NCBI GenBank assembly: GCA_029532415.1
Contig: JAQOTA010000028.1
Location: forward strand, 1-64,000
DNA length: 64,000 bases
Direction: 5' to 3'
From: Marasmius tenuissimus
Lineage: Eukaryota; Basidiomycota; Agaricomycetes; Agaricales; Marasmiaceae
A program made the translations under genes and the position numbers. Below the pieces are notes generated by a model. The model was not told the origin of the DNA and did no database searches. It worked only from the letters and a program-made list of their open reading frames with translations. This document shows positions 25,401 through 36,207 of the stretch, piece after piece (within the stretch, counting starts at the first letter, position 1; every line of letters begins with the position of its first letter).

Positions 25401-25770
25401 GGGCACCAAATCTGATGCTAGGAAATGGCAGAGAGAATGATTGCTACCGCCCAGCGTGCTCATTTCCGCGCTTACATCATGTTCCGCATGGAAGCTCCTT
25501 TCTGTGGGTAGGTGGTAGGCCCCTGGTGCCCAGCATGGACTCGTATCTGGAGACACTTTGTGGTCCCTTGTGTCGCTCTGTACAGATCTCACACCAGTTA
25601 GATTTGATTGACTCAATCAAAGGCAACCTCCGCGGCGTAGCATCGGTCCCTTCTTTGGAAGTTTTTTCGACGAACTGGGTAGGTCCACAGATTTTTCCTC
25701 CGGCCTAGCGGCAACCCCTTCCCCGTCAGGAATTGATAGGCTGCACGCTTCCCTCTCCTACGGCATGGCT
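22478..25770. other. Long gene-poor stretch, possibly decayed DNA
   Basis: 3.3 kb without a supportable gene on either strand. Short frames exist (24265-24498 minus, 25260-25616 minus) but none shows a known domain or links to neighbours through plausible introns. The stretch may hold relics of old genes or transposons. Confidence 0.35.
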
Positions 25771-25780
25771 GTTATAAAAG
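25771..25780 (+). promoter_or_regulatory. TATA box of the TmpA-like gene
   Basis: GTTATAAAAG lies about 27 nt upstream of the first ATG (25799) and 63 nt upstream of the second in-frame ATG (25835). The short distance favours 25835 as the translated start if transcription begins about 30 nt downstream of the TATA box. Confidence 0.55.
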
Positions 25781-25798
25781 AAGCCCAACATCGGTGGT

Positions 25799-27725
25799 AT
25801 GGTTCCTCAGCACACTTTCAGCGCGCCTTCGAAGATGGATCACCAACTACCACGCTTGCCCCCTGTGGCTCTCGCGTCTTCCTCCCGCACACCATCCTCT
25901 GAAAGTCAGGAGACGTTAGACGAGAAAACAAGTGGCCTTCAGTCTGTCGGTACCGCAGGATCGACCTCTTCTTTCACCACCGTATCGGCGGCACCCCCGG
26001 AAAAGGGCATGGGATGGGAAGGTTACGAGGATGACGAACTTCCTGAGAAGGTTCATGGACACTACCTCCGCAACCTCCGCCATCAAGCCTTCTCCCTCTA
26101 TCGTCGACTTTTTGGGGTGGTGTTCATAACCAACATGGCTATCTTCATCGTCGTCTGCATCCGAGAAACAAGTGTTGCCAAGATCGCGGAGATTGCTGTG
26201 GCCAACCTTTTTGCTTCGATCGTGATGCGTCAAGAATATGTCGTCAACACATTCTTCAACGTTTTTTGTTCAGTGCCTCGGTCGTAAGTCCTTCGAGCCC
26301 TATCAATAGCTTGTCCGAACGATTTCCGACTTCGATTTGGTCCAATGTTTGCCAGATGGCCTCTGGCCATTCGTCGAATTGCAGCACGAGTGTACCACAT
26401 AGGCGGTCTGCACTCCGGCTTTGCCGTGTCTGGAACTGTCTGGCTTATTCTATTCACTGGAAAGGCTACCAAAGATGTCGTTGAGGGTGGACGGGTGAGC
26501 TGAGATTTGTCGAATCTAATGACATTTGAAACTTACATACTACTCACAGACTTCGATTGCCACTCTTGTCCTTTCTTGGATTATAATGGTCTTCCTCTTC
26601 GGCATGGTCGTTTTCGCGTACCCCAGCTTCCGCGCTAAGAAGCATAACTCTTTTGAGTGAGTCGATCGATAAGAAGTCTGTGTACATCTTCTCATACTCG
26701 TACAGGCGCGTTCATCGTTTCGCGGGATGGTCTGCCGCTGCAATGGTTTGGGCACAGGTGTGTCATTTGCTATGCTTGAATCAACCCGAAAATTAAGCGC
26801 GTTTCCAGGTCATTCTGCTTGTTAATGACTTCAAGGACCCGGAAGAGTCGCTCGGAAATGCTCTGAAAAACGCCCCCTCGTTCTGGCTCGTCGTCGTGTT
26901 TACTGGTACGCCACACTGTTGCCGGCCCTGACTTAGGTCTTCTGACTTGTTTTTGTCAGCTTCGCTTATTCTCCCATGGGTCGAGCTGAGGAAGCACGAT
27001 GTACGTGCTGAGGTACTGTCGAATCACGCTGTTCGATTATTCTTTGACTATGGCGGTGAGTCGTTTCGTTGCCGGTATTTGTACTTTTCTCTGATCGGAG
27101 TTTCTGGCTCAGTTCACCCCGAGCCCGGCTCTTTCGTCCGTCTCTCGGAAGATCCGCTCTTTGAATGGCATGGCTTCGCCACTATCGCAGAGCCCGGAAA
27201 GACAGGATACTCCGTCATTATATCCCGAGCGGGAGACTGGACCTCGAAACAGATCGAAAACCCGCCCACCAAGATGTGGATTCGTGGCATCCCGACCTTT
27301 GGTGTTGTTCACGTCGTCCCTATGTTCAGGAGGGTAGTCCTGGTCGCGACGGGTAGTGGAATTGCACCCCTTGTTCCTGTGATCTTGAAGCAGGAGGTTC
27401 CCATTAGACTGCTCTGGACATCGCCCAACGTGAGGGAAACGTTCGGTGATGCCCTGGTCGACAACATTTTGGAAAAGGCCCCAGGCACTGTGCTTTATGG
27501 TAGGCGTGCCTGATTGTCGACGAAGTGAATGTTTTACTGACCCTGAAATCAACAGATACTCGCAAGCATGGCAAACCTGACATGGTAAAACTGACGTACC
27601 GAATGGTGCGGGAGTTCGACGCCGAAGCAGTCTGTATCATTTCGAACGCCAAATTGACATACAAGGTAGTCTACGGCTTGATGAGTCGTGGCATTCCCGC
27701 AATCGGTGCCATTTGGGACTCTTAG
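25799..27725 (+). CDS. TmpA-like transmembrane flavoprotein (ferredoxin reductase-like C domain)
   Basis: Membrane protein with a flavin/NAD(P)-binding C-terminal half, resembling Aspergillus nidulans TmpA and the C part of TmpL, which affect development and redox balance. Residues 1-105 are a polar, Ser-rich cytosolic N terminus. About six membrane helices follow (FGVVFITNMAIFIVVC, SGTVWLILFTG, TLVLSWIIMVFLFGMVVFAY, AAAMVWAQVILLVN, SFWLVVVFTASLILPW). The soluble half reads RLFFDYG, PEPGSFVRLSEDPLFEWHGFA, VLVATGSGIAPLVPVIL (nucleotide-binding Gly-rich loop), LLWTSPN, and ends AIGAIWDS. About six introns. Either 25799 or the in-frame ATG at 25835 is the start. Confidence 0.75.
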
Positions 27726-27967
27726 AGTTTTCTAGATCCTAGATTCCTTCTACTACACCTCCCTGACGCTCCTTTAAAATGTTGTATCACGACTTTCACA
27801 TCAATCTCCCTGCTGTAAAACATGTACTCGTACATAGTATGTCCCCAATTAGACCTTTTTTACAAATTGAATCAAGTACAGTACTTCTCCCACCGACAAA
27901 ACACTATGAGTGCCAAGGCTTATGGTTGATCTGAGGACTCGCGGATAAACTTGAAGATTTCTACCAT

Positions 27968-28235
27968 TATTATTATTAGGAACTACATCCCATATTTGGA
28001 CCCCGTAGTAGGATACTGGGACCTATTGTACATTTACTAATACGTGCCTACTGAATATACAATAGCGTATGCAGAACGACACCAGTACGAAGAAGCCGTT
28101 TTATTGGCAACAACTCATGGTCCGGTCGTGACTCGTGAGCATACGGAACGAGCGCTATAGCCCCTCCTGTCTGCACGCTCATGTCAATTCTTGCTTCTCC
28201 TTTATAGGATCAAACTTCATACCGTTCATGCATAT
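27968..28235 (+). repeat. Inverted repeat pair, left arm, RIP-like differences
   Basis: About 268 nt matching the reverse complement of 30002-30262 at roughly 80 percent by eye. Read on plus, it carries a frame similar to the partner's (GYWDLLYIY, then AERHQYEEAV) but with an in-frame TAA and one extra codon. Most differences from the partner are CA/TG to TA. Confidence 0.85.
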
Positions 28236-28863
28236 AGGTTTTCGACATGGTCGTCCACGATAGGCCGAGAACACCTTCGAGGCGATTTGAAGCTGAGTGG
28301 TTCAACATGATTCAACAGTCAGAACTCATGGATCGGCCTACATTTGTTCCTCGTATAGACGCCCGAGTCTATTTCGGGACGGAACCCCACGCTTTGTCCT
28401 TTTCAGATGGAAGAATAGGGCGAGGTCCCGGACTCCGAGTTTTCGTCTGCAGGGCCTCTTACATTCCATCGACCACCACCATCGAAAAATTCCCACGGGC
28501 GACAGCGACGAAAAAAAGGCTTCTGGCGGATAGAACAGGTCAAGGATAGCAGTTCTAAGAGGCTGGGACAGACCTAGGAAGAAGACGAGCCAACAGGAAG
28601 CTGTTCGAGTCCCAGCAGGGAAAGAAGGATGCAAAGTAGTTGGAATACAGACGCTACGTGTCAAAAGTTTTCACATTTCTCTCCGGATGCTCACAACTCT
28701 CTTCCGTTGGAGCACAATGTCGCTCATGATACGTGCGAATGCATGACGAACAGCGAACCCACCATCAATCTGCTACGCTAAAAACGAACGTCCCTCGTGA
28801 ACTATACCTGTCGTACCCGAGAAGGAGGAAAATCATACATTCATCTGCACCAACGTATACGAC

Positions 28864-28925
28864 TGGACTCGGATGCCAATCAATCTTGGCCCAGAACCAG
28901 CGTCGTGGTATAAGCTACATGATAC
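28864..28925 (+). repeat. Direct repeat, copy 1
   Basis: TGGACTCGGATGCCAATCAA onward matches 29060 onward with few changes over about 40 nt, and again at ATAAGCTA..GA..ACCC. Copies start 196 nt apart, inside the inverted-repeat element. Confidence 0.7.
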
Positions 28926-29059
28926 CCTCCCTTCCCAGACAATACAAGACAGATAGAGGACCCCCGTACATCACATTCTCCAATAAACTCAGACAGACTT
29001 ATTCTCGGCCCTCGCGAGGAGGAGTGGAAGGTCGATGTGACGCTTACAGCGGCTTCAAA

Positions 29060-29127
29060 TGGACTCGGATGCCAGTAAATCCTGGCCCAGTACCAGCGTC
29101 ACTGCACAATAAGCTAGACGACACCCA
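29060..29127 (+). repeat. Direct repeat, copy 2
   Basis: Partner of 28864-28925. Both share TGGACTCGGATGCCA, TGGCCCAG, ACCAGCGTC and a downstream ATAAGCTA block. Confidence 0.7.
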
Positions 29128-30001
29128 CACCCCGCTCAAAGGACAGATATTGAACGTTGAACACTGCAGTCGATCCCCCTTTACTCTGAACACCATCTAC
29201 CACATACTTTGAGTACCGCATGTCGAGTCGCCTGGTACCTATGACAACGAAGACGCTTGATGCTTTACCCGATAACTGCAAAAACGGCGGATATGAAACA
29301 GCGTGCTCCAACGTGAAACGAGTACCGGCTCTCGATCGCCGGGTTACTGAACACTACCTCAGTAAAATCGGTCCAATGCGGTCAGACAACCAGGTGCTCC
29401 CGTCTCAAAGGCTGACCGGGACCTTTCAAGCCTCTCGCCGACCCAGAAGGCATAGATTTTGAAGAACTCTTGCCTCGGATATGAAACTGTGCGCTGATTC
29501 TACACCTATGAGTCTCATACTTGTCCCCGATTTCCAAATCCACGGATCTCTTACGGAGCCGGAGGAGGGAGATGCCTAGACACATCTCCGGAAATTGTTC
29601 TTCACTGCTCACTATTAAAAACGTGCCAGTAACGGAAAGAGCGTTAGCGCTGCGACATTCGGCATAGAAAGATGGTAGGATCATTACCTTGTACAGCAGC
29701 GCGATGGTTATACCAGGCTCGTGTCGACCCCCACCTAACGTTTGGGTGAGACATAGTGGTCGACATTAACAGGATAGCCCTCGCCTCTCTGGCAGATGTC
29801 CAAAAGCCTTACCTCCGCCGGCTCGGTGTCCACTCACGCTCAGAAACACCATTTTTATATACCGAGACTGGCATCCTTCCCATACACGCTAGATGGTCAA
29901 TTCTTGCTCTGAGGTATTACAAATACCTGTTCTCCCTCCCCAAGACCCGACTAGTTCATGCAACATCACGAGAAACACAATCCCCGCGGTTGAAATAATC
30001 T

Positions 30002-30262
30002 TTATGCATGAACGGTACAAAAAACCACCCTACAACAGAAGAGCAAGAAATGATGAAAGCGTGCAGATAGGAAGGGGCTACAGGGCTCGATCCGTGTGCT
30101 TACGACCATACCATGAGTTGTTGCCCGTAAAACGGCTTCTTCGTACTGGTGTCGTTCTGCACACGCTGTTGTACATTCAGTAGGCACGTAGTAGTAAATG
30201 TACAACAGGTCCCAGTATCCTGCGGGGTCCAAACATGGGATGTATCTCCTAATAATAATACG
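30002..30262 (-). repeat. Inverted repeat pair, right arm
   Basis: Minus-strand copy of 27968-28235. On minus it lies in an open frame (about 30319-30002) reading RRYIPCLDPAGYWDLLYIYYY and AERHQYEEAVL with no stop. It keeps most CA/TG dinucleotides that are TA in the left arm, so it appears to be the less mutated copy. Confidence 0.85.
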
Positions 30263-30526
30263 TGTGTCCACGCGTTGTAATTCAACTGAATCATTGTTGT
30301 ACCTCGAGCTTTTTATCAAAGCATCTATGGATCACAAGTTCCATTCATAGCTGTCGTCGAAATTTTGGCACGCCTGAGAACACCACTGACCCGAAACGGG
30401 ACTCTCGGACTTCGAGCCGCTACTTGACAATATCTTGGATAGATAACAATATGAATAGGTGAGGTACAATAATTTACTTACGAATTAGTGATACACAGGT
30501 AAAATAGATCCGAACTACTGAGAGTC

Positions 30527-32777
30527 TCAGTCAACCCAAGTGGGATTCACCGAGAACAATGCCCTCGGAATATATCTCTTGTCCTGGCTTGCCTCCATCC
30601 GTGATTGAACACTGCGGTGGACTTTGAAACCACGAGTCTTTTGCTTCGGAATAAAGCGTGGACGAGCAAGATTCATCCTGTAGAATGTAAATTAGTTTTA
30701 CGGTGGCTTCAAGCAAGGAAATAGTGACGAACCCAAACCACGACACCCACTTGGCATCTCCTCTTTGGTAGCGGAACTCCATAGGGAGGAGTTCAAGCAA
30801 CCACCATACTGGCTTGAGCTTGAGTTGATCATACATCGGTGCAGTAGCGTCTCGAAGCTCCTCTTCCTCCTCAGTTATACGGCGGCCCGATTTTCCATCT
30901 TTTAGGGCGGAGGTGGCATCTTGACGTGCGGAGCATGGAGGGAATTCGGAGAAGAGACGTTTGACCCACGGTCGCTTCGTCTCCTTGGGGACCGCCTGCA
31001 AACGCGATCCGCCACCAGGTAAACGAGCGGGGCGTGGAGTGACATAAGGGTAGAGAGTAGAGGGGTCAAGTCCAACATCCCAAAGACGTCTCGAATCAAA
31101 CATAATGCCACTATTTGTCTTGAAACACTCCCGTATCATCCAGCGTAATGGTATCCGCGCCAATGAGTGTCGAGTCGAATTCTTGACGGAGCCGCCACCA
31201 ACATCTTCGAACATGATCAGTACCTCCGGCCTCGACTCAGCCTCTAGTGACTCACCGGAATGGCAGCCCTGCTCACAATATGATTAGTTGGTGTAGATTG
31301 AGATCAAAAACGAAATGACTTACTGCAAACCAGACCTCCTCAACATCAGTGGATCTCATGCTCTCCCTTCGTGCCGACCATTGCCGTTCGCGACAATCAA
31401 GATCCGCCTCGTCCTCATTGAACCAATGAAAGGATGGGTCCTCCCGACTATGTCCAGTCTCCTTACGCTTTGACGCTTTCTTAGTACTGCTCATTGACGA
31501 ACGGGGCGTTTCCGTGGCGGTTTGCTTTGCGTCTCCAGAATGTATTCCCAGCTTGGCTTCTTCCTCATTCGGGCGATTCCATAGGTTGGCCTTGAATTTA
31601 GCACGGCGTTCGTCCAGGGAAACAGCGTGGCGGAAAGTATGTACGATCGTGTTGGACGTCGTAAACGGCAGCCGCTTTGGTATTAGTCCCACCGAATCGA
31701 CTGTGTCCCTGTGTAATCGAATAGCGTTCAAGCCTAAATCTGAATAAACGTACATTGGAGAAACCCACCAAACGCCCAAAAACTCGATTGGAACATCTAT
31801 CGAAAAGGCCTTCTTGAAAGCATTCGACTGCTCCCAGCCAACTTTGTCTGTACGCGTGTACATCTTGTATGCAAACGGGACTTGCTGCCAGTTATCCGCG
31901 GGAAGTAACCCCACTTTATGCAACATTCCGGCAAGACTAGTAGAGCACTAGTGAGTGATCTTCGCTTTTACATGTGTATGCTTGAAGACGATACCTTCTC
32001 GCTGTGTACGCACCACGGGAAAAACCAAATATGCAGATGCGGTCTCCTGCCATATCTGTGGTGTGCGGGTTCCGAGTTAGTTAGCCCCATCAACCCGTCG
32101 AAATGTTGCGCCACATACAGTTCTGCATAAGGAACTCATAGCCATCTAACAGCATGTGAGATCGTGTGCAACAATGAAAATATTTCGAGTTTCTTACCCA
32201 TCACATGTTTATCCAGGTGCAGAGCAACCGCTTGGTCGAGCACCTAAGTACAGGAAAACATAAATTTCACGTCAGAAAGAAGGGAATTGATAGTGTACCT
32301 TGCTGATCTTCGACAGGAGAGGGGTTACGATGTTGGGTGTAGTATAAGTTCCTATACCAGTCTACGGGAAAGCGGTCAGTCTCACAATCGAGATGAAGTA
32401 GAATCGAAGCCACAAACCTGGTAGTAGACCATTTGCTTCGATCGGTCATCCTTCTTCAACAGGGAGACAAATTGTACAATATTGGAGTTGTCATTGTCGA
32501 ATTCGTCACCGGTACCATCGAAGCACAATACTAGGGTCCGACGTGAGTGTTCAGGAGGAATGATTGGAGGGATATTCAGGGGGTTGATAGTTGCCTCCTT
32601 CCGTATGGGCAGGGGTCTATCACCATAGCCCGGCATAAAAGTTGGAGGATCTGTCATCTTTCGTGTGTTATCATGAGCGTCGGAGACTGAGGGTGGGCGT
32701 TGCAAGTCATTAGAGGGGTCGTAGGTGACCGTTTCAGTCGTTGAGAGAAAAGTAGACTCCCGTGCGTGATTGGACAT
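30527..32777 (-). CDS. DUF2235 / Tle1-like alpha-beta hydrolase
   Basis: Predicted serine hydrolase of the DUF2235 family, whose bacterial Tle1 members are phospholipases; fungal substrates are unknown. ATG at 32777 begins a polar N terminus, then RRTLVLCFDGTGDEFDNDNS (family signature), VYYQTGIGTYT after splicing, DRICIFGFSRGAYTAR (nucleophile elbow G-F-S-R-G), SLAGMLHKVGLLP, PIEFLGVWDTVDSVG, HTFRHAVSLDERR, FAGCHSDVGGGS (catalytic Asp region), then a Ser/Lys linker. The last exon gives NLARPRFIP, KVHRSVQ, YIPRALF and stop at 30527. Nine or so introns. All three catalytic regions are present, so it is likely active. The N terminus is adjacent to the gene-poor, repeat-bearing area. Confidence 0.85.
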
Positions 32778-33454
32778 GAGGGTCGTAAAGTAAGGGAACT
32801 CATCAAGCGACCCTAAACCTTTTAAAAGACGAACAATCAGAAAATAGGCGCTGAAAGACCACGGGAAGAAAACAATCCGATGCAGGCGATATCTTGTCGT
32901 TGCTATATCTCCCGCGTATCACCATAAGGAAGCCCTTAAAAGACTTCGTCGATGGACCGCCCAGGGTTTAGTTCGGTGCCACGTAGGGACGTGAACGGGA
33001 CAAGCTTCTCAAAATGATGGCCCGTTGTGGCTTCATTCAATTACCTTCCGTTCACACCGCAGGTGTTGCGCGTTCGTCGACCAAGTTGCCCGACGTATCT
33101 ACATACTATAACTAGGACACAATGATCCGTTATGAAGATATACAATACTCAGAATATGTGAGAATCGAGCACGAGGTTCCCCCTGCAGACCGTGGAGGTG
33201 TGGGAGGGAACACATCAAAAATCATTGATGTTGCATCGGCGGTCCCGAGGTAGTCCCACAGTTATCCTTGCCCAGCACAGAACGTGTTATAATCGTTGAG
33301 AGCGGATCGTTTTGGTCAGCGGTGAGCGTATAATCCAGTGACTCTAGAGCCACTGCCATTATCCCGTTTGATACGGAGCTCAAGTTGACCGCCAAAGGTT
33401 AGAAGAAGCCAAGGATGTTCGGAGGGCCGGAATCGACCGTTAAATGAAGAGCGC
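32778..33454. other. Intergenic, no supported gene
   Basis: About 680 bp upstream of the DUF2235 gene, no convincing frame. It must hold that gene's promoter. Confidence 0.35.
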
Positions 33455-33870
33455 CCATAGAGTCACGAGTGGAGCATTCGACATGGACAGCATCCATAAT
33501 CCGAGGCGCGGAAGAGCACTGCACAGAATCGACATATGCGGGGATACGCCCTGTGCAGTAGCTCCCCCAATCCCCCGCCACCTCCGCCACACAGACCTTC
33601 GGAGTCGTCGAATATAGGTTGGCCCATAACGGTTGGAGGGGCTTGGGGGTAGCCTTGATACGGCCCGCAAAAGTCGCTCTCAATCCCATCGAGCTAACCA
33701 GGGAGGGCAAGAGACAAAAAGATCCAACCTGGGCCAAGACCGACGCTCTATCCCCCAACCAATCGAACTGTGCATTTCCTAGGCTCGCATTCTCGTTTGA
33801 CACGACTGAACAAATTGTGGAATATGGATCTCGAGGGGAAGATGCTTGCAGTGGCGAGAGGCGTCAGTTT
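33455..33870 (+). pseudogene. Decayed copy of the MTase-GT8 fusion gene
   Basis: Nucleotide and codon-level similarity to the gene at 39957-41591, in the same orientation. Recognisable pieces in order: HEWS (YEWS in the intact gene), SIHNPRRG (SIHHPKRG), then after a loss of about 50 codons CTESTYAG (CTDSAYAG), an in-frame stop, ALNPIELTREGKRQKDPTWA (FVELPEESKGRKDPTWA), KTDALS, and, one frame shift later, KLWNMDLEGKMLAVARGV (ELWSLDLGEKVLAAARDV). The DxD motif is destroyed. The piece spans the methyltransferase-GT8 junction, so the fusion was already made when this copy arose. Confidence 0.8.
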
Positions 33871-34848
33871 CTCCACGAGATAAGAAGGCGTCAAACGCGG
33901 TCTATATTTCGATGTTGGTGGTCTCCTCATCGATATGTCACATTCGTTAGAGATCACCCTCGCTCATCGAAGCAACACGACAGATGAGGCGCAGACAAGG
34001 CCATGTGAGCAGATTTCGGTCGTCCCGAATTGTACGAGTTGACCGTCGTAAAGAATGTGAGCTTCTGAAAACCTATGCCTATGCAGGTAAAGGTGTAGAT
34101 CATGCTGATCCCTAGTCGAATGGAGATAGAAAAACGAGAAATAGATATGGGCTTAGATCGATAAGATCCCATATTGCATAGACGCTGTTCATCCCCGGTC
34201 TAATGTCTTGAACAAGCATGCAATAGGATTCGGATAATCTGTTTTCTGAACAACGGTAGACACGAGGTGTGAGGGAGTTGCTGGGGCGTGTCCAAATAGA
34301 GTCATCTTAGGAGTAGAAGTCACAATAATTAGTGGATGTTGTTGCACAGAGTACACTGAACAGATAGCGCACCTGTACCAAATTCCAACATCTCGAGCTC
34401 GTCATATTTTTGATGCCTAAAGTCACCCATAGTCTGGATATGAAAAGCATGAGGCCTATGATCAATTTCTGCGTGTCCGTATCCTTATTCAAAGGCTCGG
34501 AGAGCTGACTTGACAAGGTGAACAAGGGAGGGTATGATTCTGGTCGTTTGAAGAGTATACGTCCCAAGTCAACAAATAATCGGTTCAGGTTCAAAAGGAC
34601 TGACGCACCGTGCAAGGCCCTAAATCCCATCCTACATTGTAGTAGCCGAGAACAATGATCAAGGGCGTATTTGAGGGAGGAACTACGGCTTTGGGGCGCT
34701 CGAGTGAGAACGAGAGGCTAGGAGCGGAGGAGATGAACCCTGGATTCCAAAAAAGGCAATCAATTCGGGGGTTTACCGGTTACCACTCAGGCGCTCGTTT
34801 GAAGATCTGAAACATTTCTATATATCGAGGGTTCACATCTTTGTCTAT
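33871..34848. other. Gene-poor; weak minus-strand frame
   Basis: No gene I can support. The minus-strand frame 34630-34307 (107 codons, ATG start, hydrophobic LIIGLMLFISRLWVTLG) could be an exon of an unrecognised gene, with a possible upstream exon near 34700, but this is weak. Confidence 0.3.
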
Positions 34849-34946
34849 CGAACTCTTGATAGCTCAGCGGTTCGTAGTGTAATAAATATTTAGTCGCTCA
34901 AAGAGGGACTGGAGGCAGCAAGTTCGAGCCGGTATCCCCTCTTTTT
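34849..34946 (+). repeat. tRNA-like Pol III (SINE-like) repeat, copy 1
   Basis: 98 nt with a near-perfect A box (TAGCTCAGCGGTT) and a B-box-like AGTTCGAGCCG about 60 nt downstream, ending in a T run (CTTTTT) as a Pol III stop. It cannot be folded into a canonical tRNA because the T stem does not pair. Same orientation and layout as 42251-42351. Confidence 0.75.
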
Positions 34947-36207
34947 GCTCTTTTCGAGAAATCAGATGTTTTACAGTATTTTACCATTCCTTGGTACACC
35001 AAAAAGGTATTGGACACATACAATATCAATGGACTGATGGTTTTAGGTGCAAAGTAGCTCAGAACATACCTTCGGATCCCTAGTACACTGGTGTAAGATC
35101 TTGTGCTGGTAGCATGTCTCAGTCGTCTGTCGCGGTGCTTGCCGTCAAAAGACCTTATTTGACCTATTCCCGGGTCCTTGATACACTTTGTCACGCTTGT
35201 AATACATCGCCCTCCATCGTAGAATTTGTGGTTGATTTGTGACTGAGATGCTAATAAAGGTGAACCATAGTCTTGCAAGCTGCAAAGGACGTCGTGGAGT
35301 GGTCGAATCAAGTCAGATCGACGCGGACAACACGCGTCACGACTGTCACAGTGCGTTATGGTATGTGACTTTAGTCACGCCGCATCTCGTTGACGACCAT
35401 CTTCGCTGTCCTGCCCGTCAATGCGAGAACCCGATATCAAGAACTTTGGTGAGCAGACTTATCTGTATGTATCTTCAGTATTGATGGCTTTCAATTTGTG
35501 GGAAATTGCATGTAGAACTCACCGCGCACAAAATAAAAAATTTGCTTGTTGTTCTCAAAATCACTCCTCAAGCTCAAGGCTCCTCTCTGCGAATACTTCA
35601 CGTATTGGTCTGAAACATACCAGCCCTGGACGAGGCATCATAAATACACAATACGAGTACCCCCAACGACATTGCGGGCCTTTCAAACTGCCAGAAAACC
35701 CAACTGTATCAAGGAGTGATGGTGTCTCAAGGAGTGGTAAAATACTGTATGCTGTTCTAAGAAGCCATCCTGCCATTAATCCTGCAAATGACAATCAACA
35801 TTTTTTTTGCTAGAATTTGTCCCTTATTCTGCCTCACTGTAACAAATGCAAAAGTGTACCATGCACTTCGCCGAGCAAATTGTGAATACTGTCGCGACGT
35901 AACTATGTCTAGGTAAGGTATACCATAATTATCAAGGGAGTAGGTACTACTGTGAGCGCGTATGGGCGTTCAACTGAGACGGAGGATATACGGGCCCAGA
36001 TCCTTGAACCCGAATGAATTGAGAAGTTCATGTTTTGCCCGCTCTCATGCTACAGTAGTTAAAGCCTGCTTAGCCTCTCGATTACTACACAAAGATTATC
36101 ACGACCAAGAATTTATGTAAGCGTCAGCCTAAAGACGCAGAAAAGGTGGATTTAGGAGTAACAAAAAAACGGTGCCTAGTAGTACAGTATCGATCTTCTG
36201 AGGAAAG
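34947..36207. other. Intergenic, no supported gene
   Basis: 1.26 kb after the SINE-like repeat and before the 3' end of the epimerase-glycosyltransferase fusion. Short frames only; nothing recognised. Confidence 0.35.

Larger units (their letters stand above)
28236..30001. other. Interior of the large inverted-repeat element
   Basis: 1.77 kb between the arms. No transposase or recognisable gene is seen. An ATG-started frame at 28247-28549 (100 codons) matches no family I know. An internal direct repeat lies at 28864-28925 and 29060-29127. Confidence 0.4.

Noticed and set aside
28547..28625. B-box-like GTTCGAGTCCC at about 28603, as a possible tRNA gene
   Set aside because: No matching A box at the right distance and no cloverleaf pairing.
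34898..35311. 137-codon minus-strand frame overlapping the SINE-like repeat
   Set aside because: It runs through the Pol III-like repeat and shows no protein family; best explained as chance.
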